A stretch of 64,000 nucleotides of DNA from VRUE01 sp963796705 (GCA_963796705.1 CAWCMK010000001.1:434001-498000); one strand, 5' to 3'; counted from the stretch's first letter, positions 24,841 to 34,092 are shown. Translations and numbers: made by a program. Notes: a model not told the origin generated them from the sequence alone.

Positions 24841-25361
24841 GTGGCGCTCGCGAGCACCGCGAGCGCCAGAGCGACGGCCTCGGCCGGCGTCTTTGCGTGC
24901 GAGACGCCGGGGGCGTCATGCATCGTCTCACCGCCGCCGGTGAGCTCCCAGCTGCGCAGCACGATCACGGGTCGGCCCATCGACCGCGCGTGACCGATCT
25001 CCGAGAGCGTCCCCCACTCCCCGCCGACGGCGATCGTCGCTTGCCCCGAGGCGACGACGGCCAGGTTGCGGGCGTGTCCGACGGCGCTGGCGATGGCGTG
25101 GGTGCAGTGGGGGTTCGCTTCGGCGGGGTCAGTGCCGGGGAGGATCCCGATCACCGTCCCCCCCGCCCCGGCAGCGCCACGCGCGACCGCTTCCATGACC
25201 CCGCCGCGGCCGCCGCAGATGACCGTCGCGCCCGCCCCGGCGAGCAACCTGCCGACCTCCTCGGCGAGCGCCCAGATCTCCGAGTCCGCCCCACAGCCGC
25301 CGCTGCCAATCACCGAAACGCGTTTCTGCCTCGCGCTCCCCTGCGCCTCGCTGGGGCCCAT
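24837..25361 (-). CDS. LOG/TIGR00725-family nucleotide-binding protein
   Basis: This 174-residue protein has a Rossmann-like SLOG fold: VSVIGSGGCG at the start, TVICGGRGGVMEAVARGA, and VGGEWGTLSEIGHARSMGRPVIVL, a variant of the PGGxGTxxE loop of cytokinin-riboside phosphoribohydrolases (LOG). The TIGR00725 branch usually has this changed loop and its activity is not settled. ATG at 25361 overlaps the helicase stop as TGATG, so it is the third gene of a coupled operon after the DHPS-like and helicase genes. Role probably in nucleotide metabolism; this is inference from the fold. Confidence 0.8.
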   Translation of the reverse strand: MGPSEAQGSARQKRVSVIGSGGCGADSEIWALAEEVGRLLAGAGATVICGGRGGVMEAVARGAAGAGGTVIGILPGTDPAEANPHCTHAIASAVGHARNLAVVASGQATIAVGGEWGTLSEIGHARSMGRPVIVLRSWELTGGGETMHDAPGVSHAKTPAEAVALALAVLASAT

Positions 25362-27676
25362 CAGGACCGGCGCCCCTGGTTCAGCGACTGCGCCCCGACT
25401 CCCTCGGGGTCTGTCCGCATCTCCCTCATCAGCTCCAGGGCACCGGTCTTGTGCAGCGGCTCGTTGAGGTTGCCGCACTTGGGGCTCTGCACGCAGGAGG
25501 GGCAGCCCGACTCGCAGGGGCACTCGGCGATCATCCGCTCGGCGTCCGCCAGCAGCCGCTCGAAGCACTGATAGCCGCGCAGCGTGATCCCGACGCCGCC
25601 GGGATGACCGTCGTAGATGAAGATTGTCGCCCGCCCGGTCTGGAAGTGGACGTTCGTCGAGAGCCCGCCGATGTCCCAGCGATCGCACATCGCGATCAGT
25701 GGCAGCACCGCGATCTGGCCGTGCTCGCTCGCGTGCAGGGCGCCGAGCAGGATCTCGGGCGGCAGCGTCCCGCTTAACCGTTCGGGCAGCACGTACCAGA
25801 GCGCCTGGGTGAGGAAGTGCTGCTCGGGCAGCTCCAGGGCGACGATGTCGAAGGGCTCCTGGTCAGAGATCGAGACGCGCTGGAAGGCGACCACCTGCTC
25901 GCTCACCGAAACCTCGCCGAAGTGCAGCGCCACCCCGGCGACCGAGCGCTGTTCGCGAATCCTCTCGATGTAGATCTCGGTCTCCTTCTTGGGCCGCGTG
26001 TACCAGTCTCCGTCAAAGCGCGAGACGACCGCCTGGCGGGCGTCGAGATCGAGCTGCTCGACCTCATAGGAGCGGCCCAGGTGCAGATACACGGCACCGG
26101 GATGGACCGTCGTGAAGGCCCGCTCGGCCTCGACCAGGCCCAGCATCTCGCCGGTCTCGCGCTCGATCACCGCCACCGAGTCGGCCGAGGCCGAGCGCAG
26201 CGGGATCCGGCTGGCGATGAACTCGCTCCCGGCGGGCAGCAGCCGGCCAGCGGCGCCGCGCAGCTCGCCCGCCTCCAGCAGGCGCTCGGCGCGGGGGCGC
26301 CAGCCGGGGCCGAAGATCTCCTCATCATCATCGCCGAGGGGTAGCTCGTAGGCGGCGGCGATCAGGTGCCGGGCGGCGATCTGCTCGCTTTCGTGGTCGA
26401 GGATCGCCGCCTCGACCGGGCGGCCGATGAACTCGTCCGGATGGCGGGCGAAGAACTGGTCCAGCCCGTCCTGCCCGGCGACGTAGACGGCCAGCCCGCG
26501 GCGGCGGCGCCCGGCGCGCCCCCACATCTGACGCAGGCTGGCGACGGTGCCGGGAAAGGTGACGCAGATCGCCGCCTCGAGCTCGCCGATGTCGATCCCC
26601 AGCTCAAGCGCGTCGGTGGCGATCACCGCGAGAAGCTCGCCCCGGGCCAGACGGGCCTCGATCTCGCGCCGCTGCTGGGGGGTGTAGCCGCCGCGGTAGG
26701 GGGCGATCCGGTCGCCGAGCTCCGGCTTGCCACGCTGCTGCAGCTGCTCCTTGGCAAAGCGCTGGATCAGCTCGATCCCCCGCCTGCTCTTCAGGAAGCA
26801 GATCGTCCGCACCCCCGCCGAGACAAGCTCGGCCAGGAGCTCGGCCGCCTCCAAGAGAGCCGAGCGCCGCGCCCCCGTCGCCCTGTCGAGCAACGGTGGG
26901 TTCCACATCGCGATCTCGCGACCGGCGCGGGGGGCGCCGTCCTCGTCGAGCAGCTCGAAGGGGGTCCCGATGAGTCGCTCGGCGAGCTCGAGGGGGTTGG
27001 CGATCGTCGCCGAGGCGAGCAGGAAGCGGGGCTCGACGCCGTAGGCGCGGGCAACCCGGCGCAGGCGGCGCAGGACGTTGGCGACGTGGGAGCCAAAGAC
27101 GCCGCGATAGGTGTGGGCCTCGTCGACCACGACCCAGGCGAGGTTGGCGAGGAAGTCGCCCCAGCTGCGGTGGTTTGGCAAAAGGCCGACGTGGAGCATG
27201 TCGGGGTTGGTGAGGATCAGGTTGCTGCGGCGGCGGATTGTCGCCCGCTCGGCGCGCGGTGTGTCGCCGTCATAGATCGCCTCCCGCAGACCGGGTGGCC
27301 GCAGGGCGGCGAGCTTTCGCGCCTGGTCCTGGGCGAGCGCCTTGGTCGGGTAGAGGTAGAGCGCACGGCGCTTGGGATCGCGCGCGATCCCGTCGAGAAC
27401 CGGGAGGTTGAAGGCCAGGCTCTTTCCCGAGGCGGTGCCGCTGGTGATGATCAGGTTGGACTCAGCGGCCGTCTTAAGCGCCTGGCGCTGATGTGAGTAG
27501 AGGCGCTCGATCCCGCTCCGGCGCAGGGCCTCGGCGAGTCCTCGCTCGAGGCTCACCGGCAGCGGCACCAGGGTCGCCCCGCGCTCGCTCTCGAGGGCCT
27601 CGGCGACGATCCGCCCGTCGCGGCGCGCCGGGTCGATGGCGATCGCCCAGGGGGTCTCGAGCAGGCTGCGCGCCAT
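25361..27676 (-). CDS. DEAH-box helicase of the MrfA type (DUF1998, Cys cluster)
   Basis: This 771-residue helicase has a Q-like motif (YSHQRQAL, about 60), Walker A TSGTASGKSLAFNLP (K85), DEAH in VVVDEAHTYRG, SATI, then the second RecA domain with ATDALELGIDIG and QMWGRAGRRRRG. The C-terminal third matches DUF1998 and ends with the four-cysteine cluster CPCESGCPSC-N4-C. This is the layout of Bacillus MrfA and fungal Hrq1, which take part in repair of mitomycin-type lesions and crosslinks. The start at 27676 overlaps the DHPS stop as TGATG. A functional link with the nearby PafBC DNA-damage regulator is plausible. Confidence 0.88.
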   Translation of the reverse strand: MARSLLETPWAIAIDPARRDGRIVAEALESERGATLVPLPVSLERGLAEALRRSGIERLYSHQRQALKTAAESNLIITSGTASGKSLAFNLPVLDGIARDPKRRALYLYPTKALAQDQARKLAALRPPGLREAIYDGDTPRAERATIRRRSNLILTNPDMLHVGLLPNHRSWGDFLANLAWVVVDEAHTYRGVFGSHVANVLRRLRRVARAYGVEPRFLLASATIANPLELAERLIGTPFELLDEDGAPRAGREIAMWNPPLLDRATGARRSALLEAAELLAELVSAGVRTICFLKSRRGIELIQRFAKEQLQQRGKPELGDRIAPYRGGYTPQQRREIEARLARGELLAVIATDALELGIDIGELEAAICVTFPGTVASLRQMWGRAGRRRRGLAVYVAGQDGLDQFFARHPDEFIGRPVEAAILDHESEQIAARHLIAAAYELPLGDDDEEIFGPGWRPRAERLLEAGELRGAAGRLLPAGSEFIASRIPLRSASADSVAVIERETGEMLGLVEAERAFTTVHPGAVYLHLGRSYEVEQLDLDARQAVVSRFDGDWYTRPKKETEIYIERIREQRSVAGVALHFGEVSVSEQVVAFQRVSISDQEPFDIVALELPEQHFLTQALWYVLPERLSGTLPPEILLGALHASEHGQIAVLPLIAMCDRWDIGGLSTNVHFQTGRATIFIYDGHPGGVGITLRGYQCFERLLADAERMIAECPCESGCPSCVQSPKCGNLNEPLHKTGALELMREMRTDPEGVGAQSLNQGRRS

Positions 27677-28512
27677 CAGCGTGGCGCCTCGATCGCCGCC
27701 GCGACCCGCATCGCCTGCAGCGCGGAACGGTCGTGGATCCGCAGGAGATCGGCGCCCGAGCGCACCGCCAGCGCGACCGCGGCGAGGGTCCCCCACTCGC
27801 GCTCAGCGGCGGGCAGGCGCTCCTCCCATGAGCCACCAAGAACAGCGCCGATGAAGTCCTTGCGCGAGAGCGAGACGTAGAGCGGGCGGCCGAGCTCGCC
27901 GAGCTCGGCCAGGCGGCGCAGGATCTCAAGGTCCTGCGCGGTGCTGAGGTCGAAGTCGAGGCCGGGGTCGATCGCGATCTGGGACTCCTCCACGCCGCGC
28001 GAGATCGCCCGCTCGATCCTCCCCTCAAACCAGGCCCTGAGGTGGGCGAGGACGTCCTCGTAGGCGCGCGGCGGGCGATTGACGCGCGGCGGCCCCTCGA
28101 TGTGCATCAGCACATAACCGCAGCCCCGCTCGGCGACCAGCTCGAACATCTCATCATTGCCCCCGGAGACGTCGTTGATGGCCGCCGCCCCGGCATCCAG
28201 CGCCCGGCGCGCGACCTCGACCGAGAAGGTGTCGGCGGAGACCGGCAGGCCACTCGCGACCAGTCCCTCGATCGCCGGAATCAGGGCAGCCGCCTCCTCG
28301 TCGGTCGGGACGAGGGGCCCGGCCCTGGCCGCGACGGCACCGACATCGAGCATCTCAAAGCCGGCCTCGACCAGCTCGATGCCGTCGGCGATCGCCCGCT
28401 CGGGAGTGCCGCTGCGCGCCCCCTCGAACATCGAGTCGGCGCTCACGTTGACGATTCCCGCCGCCAGCGGCTGGGCCAGCTCGAGAACCCGATCGGTCAA
28501 TCGCCATGACAT
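27676..28512 (-). CDS. folP: Dihydropteroate synthase-like protein with altered loop 2
   Basis: This 278-residue TIM-barrel protein matches dihydropteroate synthase, which condenses the pterin pyrophosphate with p-aminobenzoate. Conserved residues include Asn22 (IVNVSADSM for the usual ILNVTPDSF), INDVSGG, LMHIEGPP, the pterin-binding Asp in IDPGLDFD, Lys in LSRKDF and the RIHD ending. Loop 2, normally DVGGESTRPGA, reads DVGAVAARAGP, so the STRP residues that contact substrate and sulfonamides are mostly lost. It is the first gene of a coupled operon with a helicase and a LOG-like gene. It may be a genuine but divergent DHPS or a paralogue with another role. Confidence 0.75.
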   Translation of the reverse strand: MSWRLTDRVLELAQPLAAGIVNVSADSMFEGARSGTPERAIADGIELVEAGFEMLDVGAVAARAGPLVPTDEEAAALIPAIEGLVASGLPVSADTFSVEVARRALDAGAAAINDVSGGNDEMFELVAERGCGYVLMHIEGPPRVNRPPRAYEDVLAHLRAWFEGRIERAISRGVEESQIAIDPGLDFDLSTAQDLEILRRLAELGELGRPLYVSLSRKDFIGAVLGGSWEERLPAAEREWGTLAAVALAVRSGADLLRIHDRSALQAMRVAAAIEAPR

Positions 28513-28536
28513 CGTCGGCTACGGTAGCGACCGCAC

Positions 28537-29352
28537 GTGCCCCTCAGCTGCGTCTACACCGATCTCGACGGGACCCTGCTCGGCCGGGGCAGCTCGCTGT
28601 TCCGCGACGCGGAGGGCGGCTTCTCACTCTCCCAGGCACGGGGCCTTGAGGCCTGTGATCGGGCCGGGGTCGAGGTGGTGATCATGTCGGGCCGACGCGA
28701 GGCCCAGGTGCACGAGGCGGCGCGGCTGATGGGCCAGACCTCCTACATCTATGAGGCCGGCTGCGCTTTCGCGATCGACGGCGAGAGGACCCTGATGACC
28801 GGCGAGATGGTGCCCGATGAGCGGGGCACGGTCTATGAGCAGATCGAGGAGCGCGGTATCCCGGCGATGCTCTTCGACCACTTCGAGGGACGGCTCGAGT
28901 ATCACTCCCCCTGGCACGTGGGGCGCGTCCTCTCCCACCTGTTCCGCGGCAAGGTGGACGTCGGGGAGGCCAACGAGCTGCTCGCCGGGGGCGGCGCCGA
29001 TGACCTGCGCCTGCTCGACAATGGGGCGATCGGCACACCGATGGGCGCCGTCGAGGGCCGCACCCACGCCTACCACCTGGTGCCCAGGCCGGTCAGCAAG
29101 GCGGCCGCCGTCGCCGCCCACGCCCGAGCCCGCGGCCATGAGCCGGCCGCGTGCATCGCGGTCGGCGACTCGCTCGAGGACCTCGAGGTGGCGGCCGCGG
29201 TCGGCCGCTTCTTCCTCGTCGCCAACGGCCCCGAGAACGACCCCGGCCTGAGGACGGCGATCGCGGATTGGGGGAACGTCACGGTCACCGAGGGGGCGAT
29301 GGGGGAGGGCTTCTATGAGGCGGTCGTCTCAACTCTGGTGGGGCGCAGCTAG
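28537..29352 (+). CDS. HAD-superfamily (Cof/MPGP-like) phosphatase
   Basis: This 271-residue protein starts with GTG and has the HAD motif I YTDLDGTLLG, motif II VIMSGR, and motif IV VGDSLEDLEVAAAVG. The cap in the middle (about 85-190) is of the C2 kind found in Cof-type and mannosyl-3-phosphoglycerate or sucrose-phosphate phosphatases. It would remove phosphate from a sugar phosphate in the cytoplasm. It diverges from the DHPS operon (24 bp between starts) and is followed 40 bp later by a DtxR-like regulator. The substrate is not visible. Confidence 0.8.
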   Translation: MPLSCVYTDLDGTLLGRGSSLFRDAEGGFSLSQARGLEACDRAGVEVVIMSGRREAQVHEAARLMGQTSYIYEAGCAFAIDGERTLMTGEMVPDERGTVYEQIEERGIPAMLFDHFEGRLEYHSPWHVGRVLSHLFRGKVDVGEANELLAGGGADDLRLLDNGAIGTPMGAVEGRTHAYHLVPRPVSKAAAVAAHARARGHEPAACIAVGDSLEDLEVAAAVGRFFLVANGPENDPGLRTAIADWGNVTVTEGAMGEGFYEAVVSTLVGRS

Positions 29353-29392
29353 GCCCTCGGCGCGCCCGATTCGATCATCTAGTATCGGGGCG

Positions 29393-30103
29393 ATGGAGGG
29401 TGAGGCGACGGTCGCGGAGCAGGAGTACCTGGAGATCATGTTCTGGCTCCAGGAGGCGGGGCTGCCGATGACCGGCGCCAACGTCGCCCGCGCGATGCAG
29501 CTCTCGCCCCCCACCGTGCACGAGATGATCGGCCGCCTGCTCGAGGACGGCTACGTCAGCCGCGGCCCCGACAAATCGCTCGCCTTCACCGACTCGGGCC
29601 GCGAGCACGCCACCCACATCGTCCAGCGCCACCGGATGATCGAGCGCTTTCTCACCGACGTCCTCGGCATCCCCTGGGATGAGGTGCATGAGGAGGCCGA
29701 GCGGATCGAGCACGCGATGTCCCCGGTCTTGGAGGAACGGATGCGGGCCGCGATCGGGGACGCCACAACCTGCCCCCACGGACACCCGATCGTCGAGGGG
29801 GCCCGCGAGCGGGGCTCGCTGCTGGCCGACGTCGAGGTCGGCGCCGAGGTCCATGTCCTGCGCTTTGAGAACGAGGCCGAGGAGCTGCTCCACTACCTCA
29901 AAGAGGCCGGTCTTGAGCCGGGCCTCGAGGGCCGGGTTGAGAGCTCTGACGAGGACGGCGTGAGCATCGCCTCGGCCAAGGGTTCCCACCGCATCTCACA
30001 CAGCGTCGCCGAGACGGTCTCGGTCCGAGCCGACCCCGCGCCGCCGCCCCGCGCGGCGATCCCCGAGCAACTGGTGCTGACCAGCGACCGCTACGGGCGC
30101 TAG
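29393..30103 (+). CDS. DtxR/MntR-family metal-dependent transcriptional regulator
   Basis: This 236-residue protein has an N-terminal winged helix (EYLEIMFWLQEAGLPMTGANVARAMQLSPPTVHEMIGRLLEDGYVSR), the dimerisation and metal-binding helices (HRMIERFLTDVLGIPWDEVHEEAERIEHAMS and CPHGHPI, with the expected His, Glu and Cys ligands), and a C-terminal SH3/FeoA-like domain from about 155. With Fe or Mn bound it would repress metal uptake genes. No transporter lies beside it, so its targets are elsewhere. ATG at 29393 follows the HAD gene by 40 bp. Its stop overlaps that of the convergent aminotransferase by 4 bp. Confidence 0.88.
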   Translation: MEGEATVAEQEYLEIMFWLQEAGLPMTGANVARAMQLSPPTVHEMIGRLLEDGYVSRGPDKSLAFTDSGREHATHIVQRHRMIERFLTDVLGIPWDEVHEEAERIEHAMSPVLEERMRAAIGDATTCPHGHPIVEGARERGSLLADVEVGAEVHVLRFENEAEELLHYLKEAGLEPGLEGRVESSDEDGVSIASAKGSHRISHSVAETVSVRADPAPPPRAAIPEQLVLTSDRYGR

Positions 30104-31203
30104 GCGGGCGAGCCGGCGCGGACCCGGTCCAGGGCCCGGGCGATGCGGCTGACGCCCTCCTCGATGCGCTCGGCGGGAACCGGGGCGAAGGAAAGGCGCA
30201 GGGCGCTGCGACCCCCCTCGATCATGAAGTCGGGTCCGGCGACGAAGGTCACGCCCTCGCCCCTTGACTCGGCCAGCAGCGCCGGGGTGTCGGTGCCCTC
30301 GGCCAGGTCGAGCCAGAGGAAGTAGCCGCCACCCGGGACCACGAACTCGGCCTCCGGGATCAGCTCCGTGAGGGAAGCGACGAGCGCGTCGCGACGCTCG
30401 CGCAGAGCGCCCCTGACGAACTCGATGTTGCGCTCAAGGGCCCCGGAGCGGCAGAGCTCGAGGACCACCGACTCGGCCAGCATGTTCGGTGAGATGTAGG
30501 TCTCGTTGGCGCGCTTTGCGAGCTTTGCGATCTCGGCAGCCGGCCCGGCGAGGTAGCCGACCCGGACCCCGGGACTGACCGTCTTGGAGAAGGAGGAGGC
30601 GTGGATCACCCGCTCGGCCCCGTCCAGTGAGAGCATCGTCTCCAGGGGCTCGCCCTCGAAGGGGAGCTCACGGTAGGGATCGTCCTCGAAGATCCAGAAG
30701 CCGTGCTCGGCGGCCAGCTCGACAAGCCGCGAGCGCTTCGCCGCCGCGAGCGTGCAGCCGGCGGGGTTGTGGAAGTTGGGGATCACGTGGGCGAGCTTCA
30801 GCGGCCCGCGCTCGAGCGCGGCCTCAAAGGCGCCGAGGTCGAGGCCGTCCGCCTGAAGCGGAACCGGCACCAGCTCGACACCGGCGCGCTGCAAGAGCAG
30901 CAGGGTGCGGTCGTAGGTCGGCTGCTCGACGACGACGCGATCGCCGGGCTCGAGCAGGTGGCCAAAGAGCATCGCGGCCGCCTCCATCGAGCCGTTGGCG
31001 ATCATCACCTGATCTGCCTCCAGGTCCCCATGTCGCTCGGCGATCCACTCGCAGAGGCCGGGATGGCCGATGCCGGTTCCGTAGGAGAGTGCCCTTTCCC
31101 AGTCGCGCTCCAGGGCGACGGAGGCAGCCTCACGCACCGCCTCGCGCGGGAGGATGTCGACACTCGGCGCGCCTCGGGCAAATGAGATCGTCTCGGCTGC
31201 CAT
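30100..31203 (-). CDS. PLP-dependent class I/II aminotransferase (2-aminoadipate-type)
   Basis: This 367-residue enzyme is a fold-type I aminotransferase of the MocR/LysN branch but without the DNA-binding domain. Visible are MIANGSMEAAAMLFGHLL, HVIPNFHNPAGCTL, the PLP-binding Asp-Tyr region IFEDDPYREL, the Schiff-base lysine in HASSFSKTVSPGVRVGYL and LRLSFAPV with the substrate-carboxylate Arg. It probably transaminates 2-aminoadipate, an aromatic or branched amino acid. ATG at 31203 is used; a TTG six codons upstream is an alternative. A 97-bp gap separates it from sucD on the same strand. Confidence 0.85.
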   Translation of the reverse strand: MAAETISFARGAPSVDILPREAVREAASVALERDWERALSYGTGIGHPGLCEWIAERHGDLEADQVMIANGSMEAAAMLFGHLLEPGDRVVVEQPTYDRTLLLLQRAGVELVPVPLQADGLDLGAFEAALERGPLKLAHVIPNFHNPAGCTLAAAKRSRLVELAAEHGFWIFEDDPYRELPFEGEPLETMLSLDGAERVIHASSFSKTVSPGVRVGYLAGPAAEIAKLAKRANETYISPNMLAESVVLELCRSGALERNIEFVRGALRERRDALVASLTELIPEAEFVVPGGGYFLWLDLAEGTDTPALLAESRGEGVTFVAGPDFMIEGGRSALRLSFAPVPAERIEEGVSRIARALDRVRAGSPA

Positions 31204-31300
31204 CGACTTCGACCCTAGCAACGCCGGCTCGCACGGAGCCCGTTGGCAAGTCTTGAGCCGTTATGCCTGGGGTGGAGCGCCGCCGCGAAGCCCGCGCTTC

Positions 31301-32173
31301 TCAGGCGCGCAGCGTCTCGACGGCGATCTGCGCCGTCTCGGTGGGGCTTTCACCGACCCGCACGCCCTTTGCCTCGAGAGCTTCCTTCTTCGCCTGGGCG
31401 GTGCCCGAGGAACCGGAGATGATCGCCCCGGCGTGACCCATCTGCTTGCCGGGCGGGGCGGTGAAGCCCGCGATGTAGGCGACCACCGGCTTGGAGACCT
31501 CGGCGGCGATGAACTCCGCCGCGCGCTCCTCGGCATCACCGCCGATCTCCCCCACCATCACGATCAGCTCGGTCTCGGGGTCTGCCTCAAAGAGGCTGAG
31601 GATGTCGATGAAGTCCGAGCCGATGATCGGATCGCCGCCGATCCCGACGATCGAGGAGTTGCCCTCGCCCGCCTGCTTGAGCTCGTTGCCGATCTGGTAG
31701 GTCAGGGTGCCGGACTTGGAGACGACGCCGATCTTGCCGGGCTCGAAGAACTGAGCGGGGATGATCCCGACGTTGGCCTTGCCGGGTGAGAGAACGCCGG
31801 GACAGTTGGGCCCGATCAGCCGCACCCCCGCCTGCTTGGCCTTCCAGTAGGTCTTCAACATGTCGAGGACCGGGATCCCCTCGGTGATCGCGATCACCGT
31901 ATGGACCCCCGACTCGATCGCCTCGTCGATCGCCGGCGCCGCGAAGCGCGCCGGCACGAAGATCATCGAGGTGTTGGCGCCCACCTCGCTGACCGACTCC
32001 TCGATCGAGTCGAAGACCGGCACGCCGCCGACCTCCTGCCCACCCTTGCCGGGGGTCACCCCGGCGACCAGATCGGTGCCGTAATCCCGGTTGCGAAGCC
32101 CGTGGAAGGAGCCCTCGCGGCCGGTCAGCCCGGAGACGACCAGCTTCGTCTCCCCGTTGACGATGATGCTCAT
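31301..32173 (-). CDS. sucD: Succinyl-CoA ligase, alpha subunit
   Basis: This 290-residue subunit binds CoA and carries the phosphohistidine. Motifs are VVSGLTGREGSFHGLRNRDYGT at the CoA-binding end, GPNCPGVLSPGKANVGIIP, GVVSKSGTLTYQIGNEL, GGDPIIGSDFIDIL and KQMGHAGAIISGSSGTA with the active-site His. It converts succinyl-CoA to succinate with substrate-level phosphorylation in the TCA cycle, as an alpha-beta complex with SucC. The ATG overlaps the sucC stop (ATGA), so the subunits are made together. Length is normal for the family. Confidence 0.96.
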   Translation of the reverse strand: MSIIVNGETKLVVSGLTGREGSFHGLRNRDYGTDLVAGVTPGKGGQEVGGVPVFDSIEESVSEVGANTSMIFVPARFAAPAIDEAIESGVHTVIAITEGIPVLDMLKTYWKAKQAGVRLIGPNCPGVLSPGKANVGIIPAQFFEPGKIGVVSKSGTLTYQIGNELKQAGEGNSSIVGIGGDPIIGSDFIDILSLFEADPETELIVMVGEIGGDAEERAAEFIAAEVSKPVVAYIAGFTAPPGKQMGHAGAIISGSSGTAQAKKEALEAKGVRVGESPTETAQIAVETLRA

Positions 32174-33357
32174 CGATCCCCCGTCGCCGGGCCGTCTTCG
32201 CCGCGGGCCAGCTCGACGACGCGCTCGGCCGCGCCGAGCATCGTCCCCTGGACCTCGAGACCGTCGATCCCCGCCTGCTCCAGCAGGGCCAGGCCCTGCT
32301 CGGAGTTGGTCCCGTCGAGGCGCACGACCAGCGGTACGTCGAGGTCGATCTGCCGCGAGGCTTCGATGATCCCCTTGGCGACCTCATCACAGCGGGTGAT
32401 CCCGCCGAAGATGTTGAAGAGCACGGCGTTGACCTTGGGGTCGGAGGTGATCACCTCGAGCGCGTCGACGATCGCGTCGGCTTTCGAGCCACCGCCGGCG
32501 TCAAGGAAGTTGGCCGGCGCGCCGCCGGCCTGGGCGACGACGTCGAGGGTCGACATGCAGAGCCCGGCGCCGTTGCCGAGGATGCCGATGTCGCCCTCGA
32601 GCTTGACGTAGGTGAGGCCCTTCTCCCTGGCCATCGCCTCCTGAGGGTCCTGATCGGCGCCGGCCTCGGCCTCGGCCAGGTCCTGGTGGCGAAAGAGGGC
32701 GTTGCCGTCGATCGTCACCTTGGCGTCAAGGGCGACGATCTGGCGCTCGGCGGTGACGATCAGCGGGTTGACCTCGATCAGCGTCGCGTCCTCCTCGGCG
32801 GCGAGCGCGGCCAGCTTGCAGAGCACCTCGGCGACCTGGTCAACGACGTCGGGGTCGAGGTCGGCCTCGGCGGCGATCGGTCGCCCGGCGCCGACGTCAA
32901 AGGGCCTCCTCGGGTCGATATGGCGCTTGACGAGCGCCCCTGGGTCCTCCGCGGCGACCGCCTCGATGTCCATCCCCCCCTTGGCGGAGACGATCGCCAG
33001 CAGCTTCTTCTCGGAGCGGTCGAGAATCACCGAGGCGTAGTACTCCGAGGCGATGTCCGAGCCGCGCTCAACCCAGACCTGGTGGACCCTGAAGGGCCCC
33101 TCCCCGTGGGGGCCGGTGATGTCCATGCCGAGGATCGCCTCGGCATGCTCGCGGGCCTGCCCGGCGTCGGCGGCGATCTTGATCCCGCCCGCCTTGCCGC
33201 GGCCGCCGATCAGAACCTGGGCCTTGACCGCACACGGAAAACCGATCCGCTGCGCCGCAGCGACGGCCTCCTCGACGGTCAAGGCGACCTCGCCGCTGGG
33301 CACGGAGATGCCGTGCTTGGCGAACAGCTGCTTGCCCTGATACTCGAGGAGGTCCAT
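32170..33357 (-). CDS. sucC: Succinyl-CoA ligase, beta subunit
   Basis: This 395-residue subunit has an ATP-grasp nucleotide-binding fold. It begins MDLLEYQGKQLFAKHGISVPSG, the family signature, with KAQVLIGGRGKAGGIKIA, ALVKRHIDPR, IEVNPLI for metal binding, GDIGILGNGAGLCMSTLDVV, NFLDAGGGSKA and NIFGGITRCDEVAKGI. It pairs with SucD, whose start overlaps its stop. Nucleotide choice (ATP or GTP) cannot be told. The promoter should lie in the 51-bp gap to the divergent HAD gene at 33409. Confidence 0.96.
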   Translation of the reverse strand: MDLLEYQGKQLFAKHGISVPSGEVALTVEEAVAAAQRIGFPCAVKAQVLIGGRGKAGGIKIAADAGQAREHAEAILGMDITGPHGEGPFRVHQVWVERGSDIASEYYASVILDRSEKKLLAIVSAKGGMDIEAVAAEDPGALVKRHIDPRRPFDVGAGRPIAAEADLDPDVVDQVAEVLCKLAALAAEEDATLIEVNPLIVTAERQIVALDAKVTIDGNALFRHQDLAEAEAGADQDPQEAMAREKGLTYVKLEGDIGILGNGAGLCMSTLDVVAQAGGAPANFLDAGGGSKADAIVDALEVITSDPKVNAVLFNIFGGITRCDEVAKGIIEASRQIDLDVPLVVRLDGTNSEQGLALLEQAGIDGLEVQGTMLGAAERVVELARGEDGPATGDR

Positions 33358-33408
33358 TGGGGGAGGCGCCGTGGCGCGGGCGGCAGCCTATAATGCCGCG
33401 GCTCGCCG

Positions 33409-34092
33409 ATGCCTCTTCCTGCTCTGAAAACGATCAAATGGGTGACCACCGACTGCTACGGGACGCTGATCGACTGGGAGAAGGGGATCATCGACGCCTG
33501 CAGGAAGGAGGCGGACAAGGACGGCTTCTCCTTTGAGGAGGGGCCCTTCCTGGAGCGCTTCATGGAGGTCCAGGCGGAGCTCATGGCCGGCTCCTACGAA
33601 CTCTACGCCGAGGTTCTGCGCCGCACGATCGTCAAGGTGGCCGGCGAGCAGGGCTGGGAAATCGAGCCCTCCAGGGCCCAGTTCCTGCCCGACTCGGTCG
33701 CCCACTGGCCACCGTTTCGCGAGGCCAACGCCGCCATGGACCGGCTCGCGAAACGCTACGAGGTCGGGATCATCTCCAACATCGACGACAAACTACTGGG
33801 CGTCTCGCGGCGTCACCTGCGCACCGAACTTGACCTCGTCGTGACCGCCCAACAGGTTCGCAGCTACAAGCCCGACCCGGTTCACTTCAAAGAGTGCGCG
33901 CGGCGGATCGGCGGCAAGAAAGGCTGGGTCCACGTGGGCTCCAACTACACGACCGACGTGGCGCCGCTGTTGAAGATGAACGTGCCGGTCATCTGGGTCA
34001 ACCGCCATGGCGAGAAGCTCGAGGGCCGCAAAGCACCGAGCGCGACGGTGAGGAACTTCCGCGAAGCGGCAAAAAAGCTCGGCGCGTCCTGA
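33409..34092 (+). CDS. HAD-superfamily hydrolase, type II haloacid dehalogenase-like
   Basis: This 227-residue protein has motif I VTTDCYGTLIDWEKG with the nucleophile Asp, motif II IISNIDD, motif III YKPDPVHF and HVGSNYTTDVAPLLKMNVPVIWVNRHG as motif IV. The helical cap after motif I (about 20-90) fits type II 2-haloacid dehalogenase-like proteins, many of which act on phosphorylated or still unknown compounds rather than haloacids. It is divergent from sucC and is followed 70 bp later by a sulfatase gene. No strong context for substrate. Confidence 0.8.
   Translation: MPLPALKTIKWVTTDCYGTLIDWEKGIIDACRKEADKDGFSFEEGPFLERFMEVQAELMAGSYELYAEVLRRTIVKVAGEQGWEIEPSRAQFLPDSVAHWPPFREANAAMDRLAKRYEVGIISNIDDKLLGVSRRHLRTELDLVVTAQQVRSYKPDPVHFKECARRIGGKKGWVHVGSNYTTDVAPLLKMNVPVIWVNRHGEKLEGRKAPSATVRNFREAAKKLGAS

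Noticed and set aside
33409..34092. True 2-haloacid dehalogenase linked to the fluoride genes
   Set aside because: It lies 15 kb away, has only the general HAD motifs, and most proteins of this branch act on phosphates or unknown compounds.
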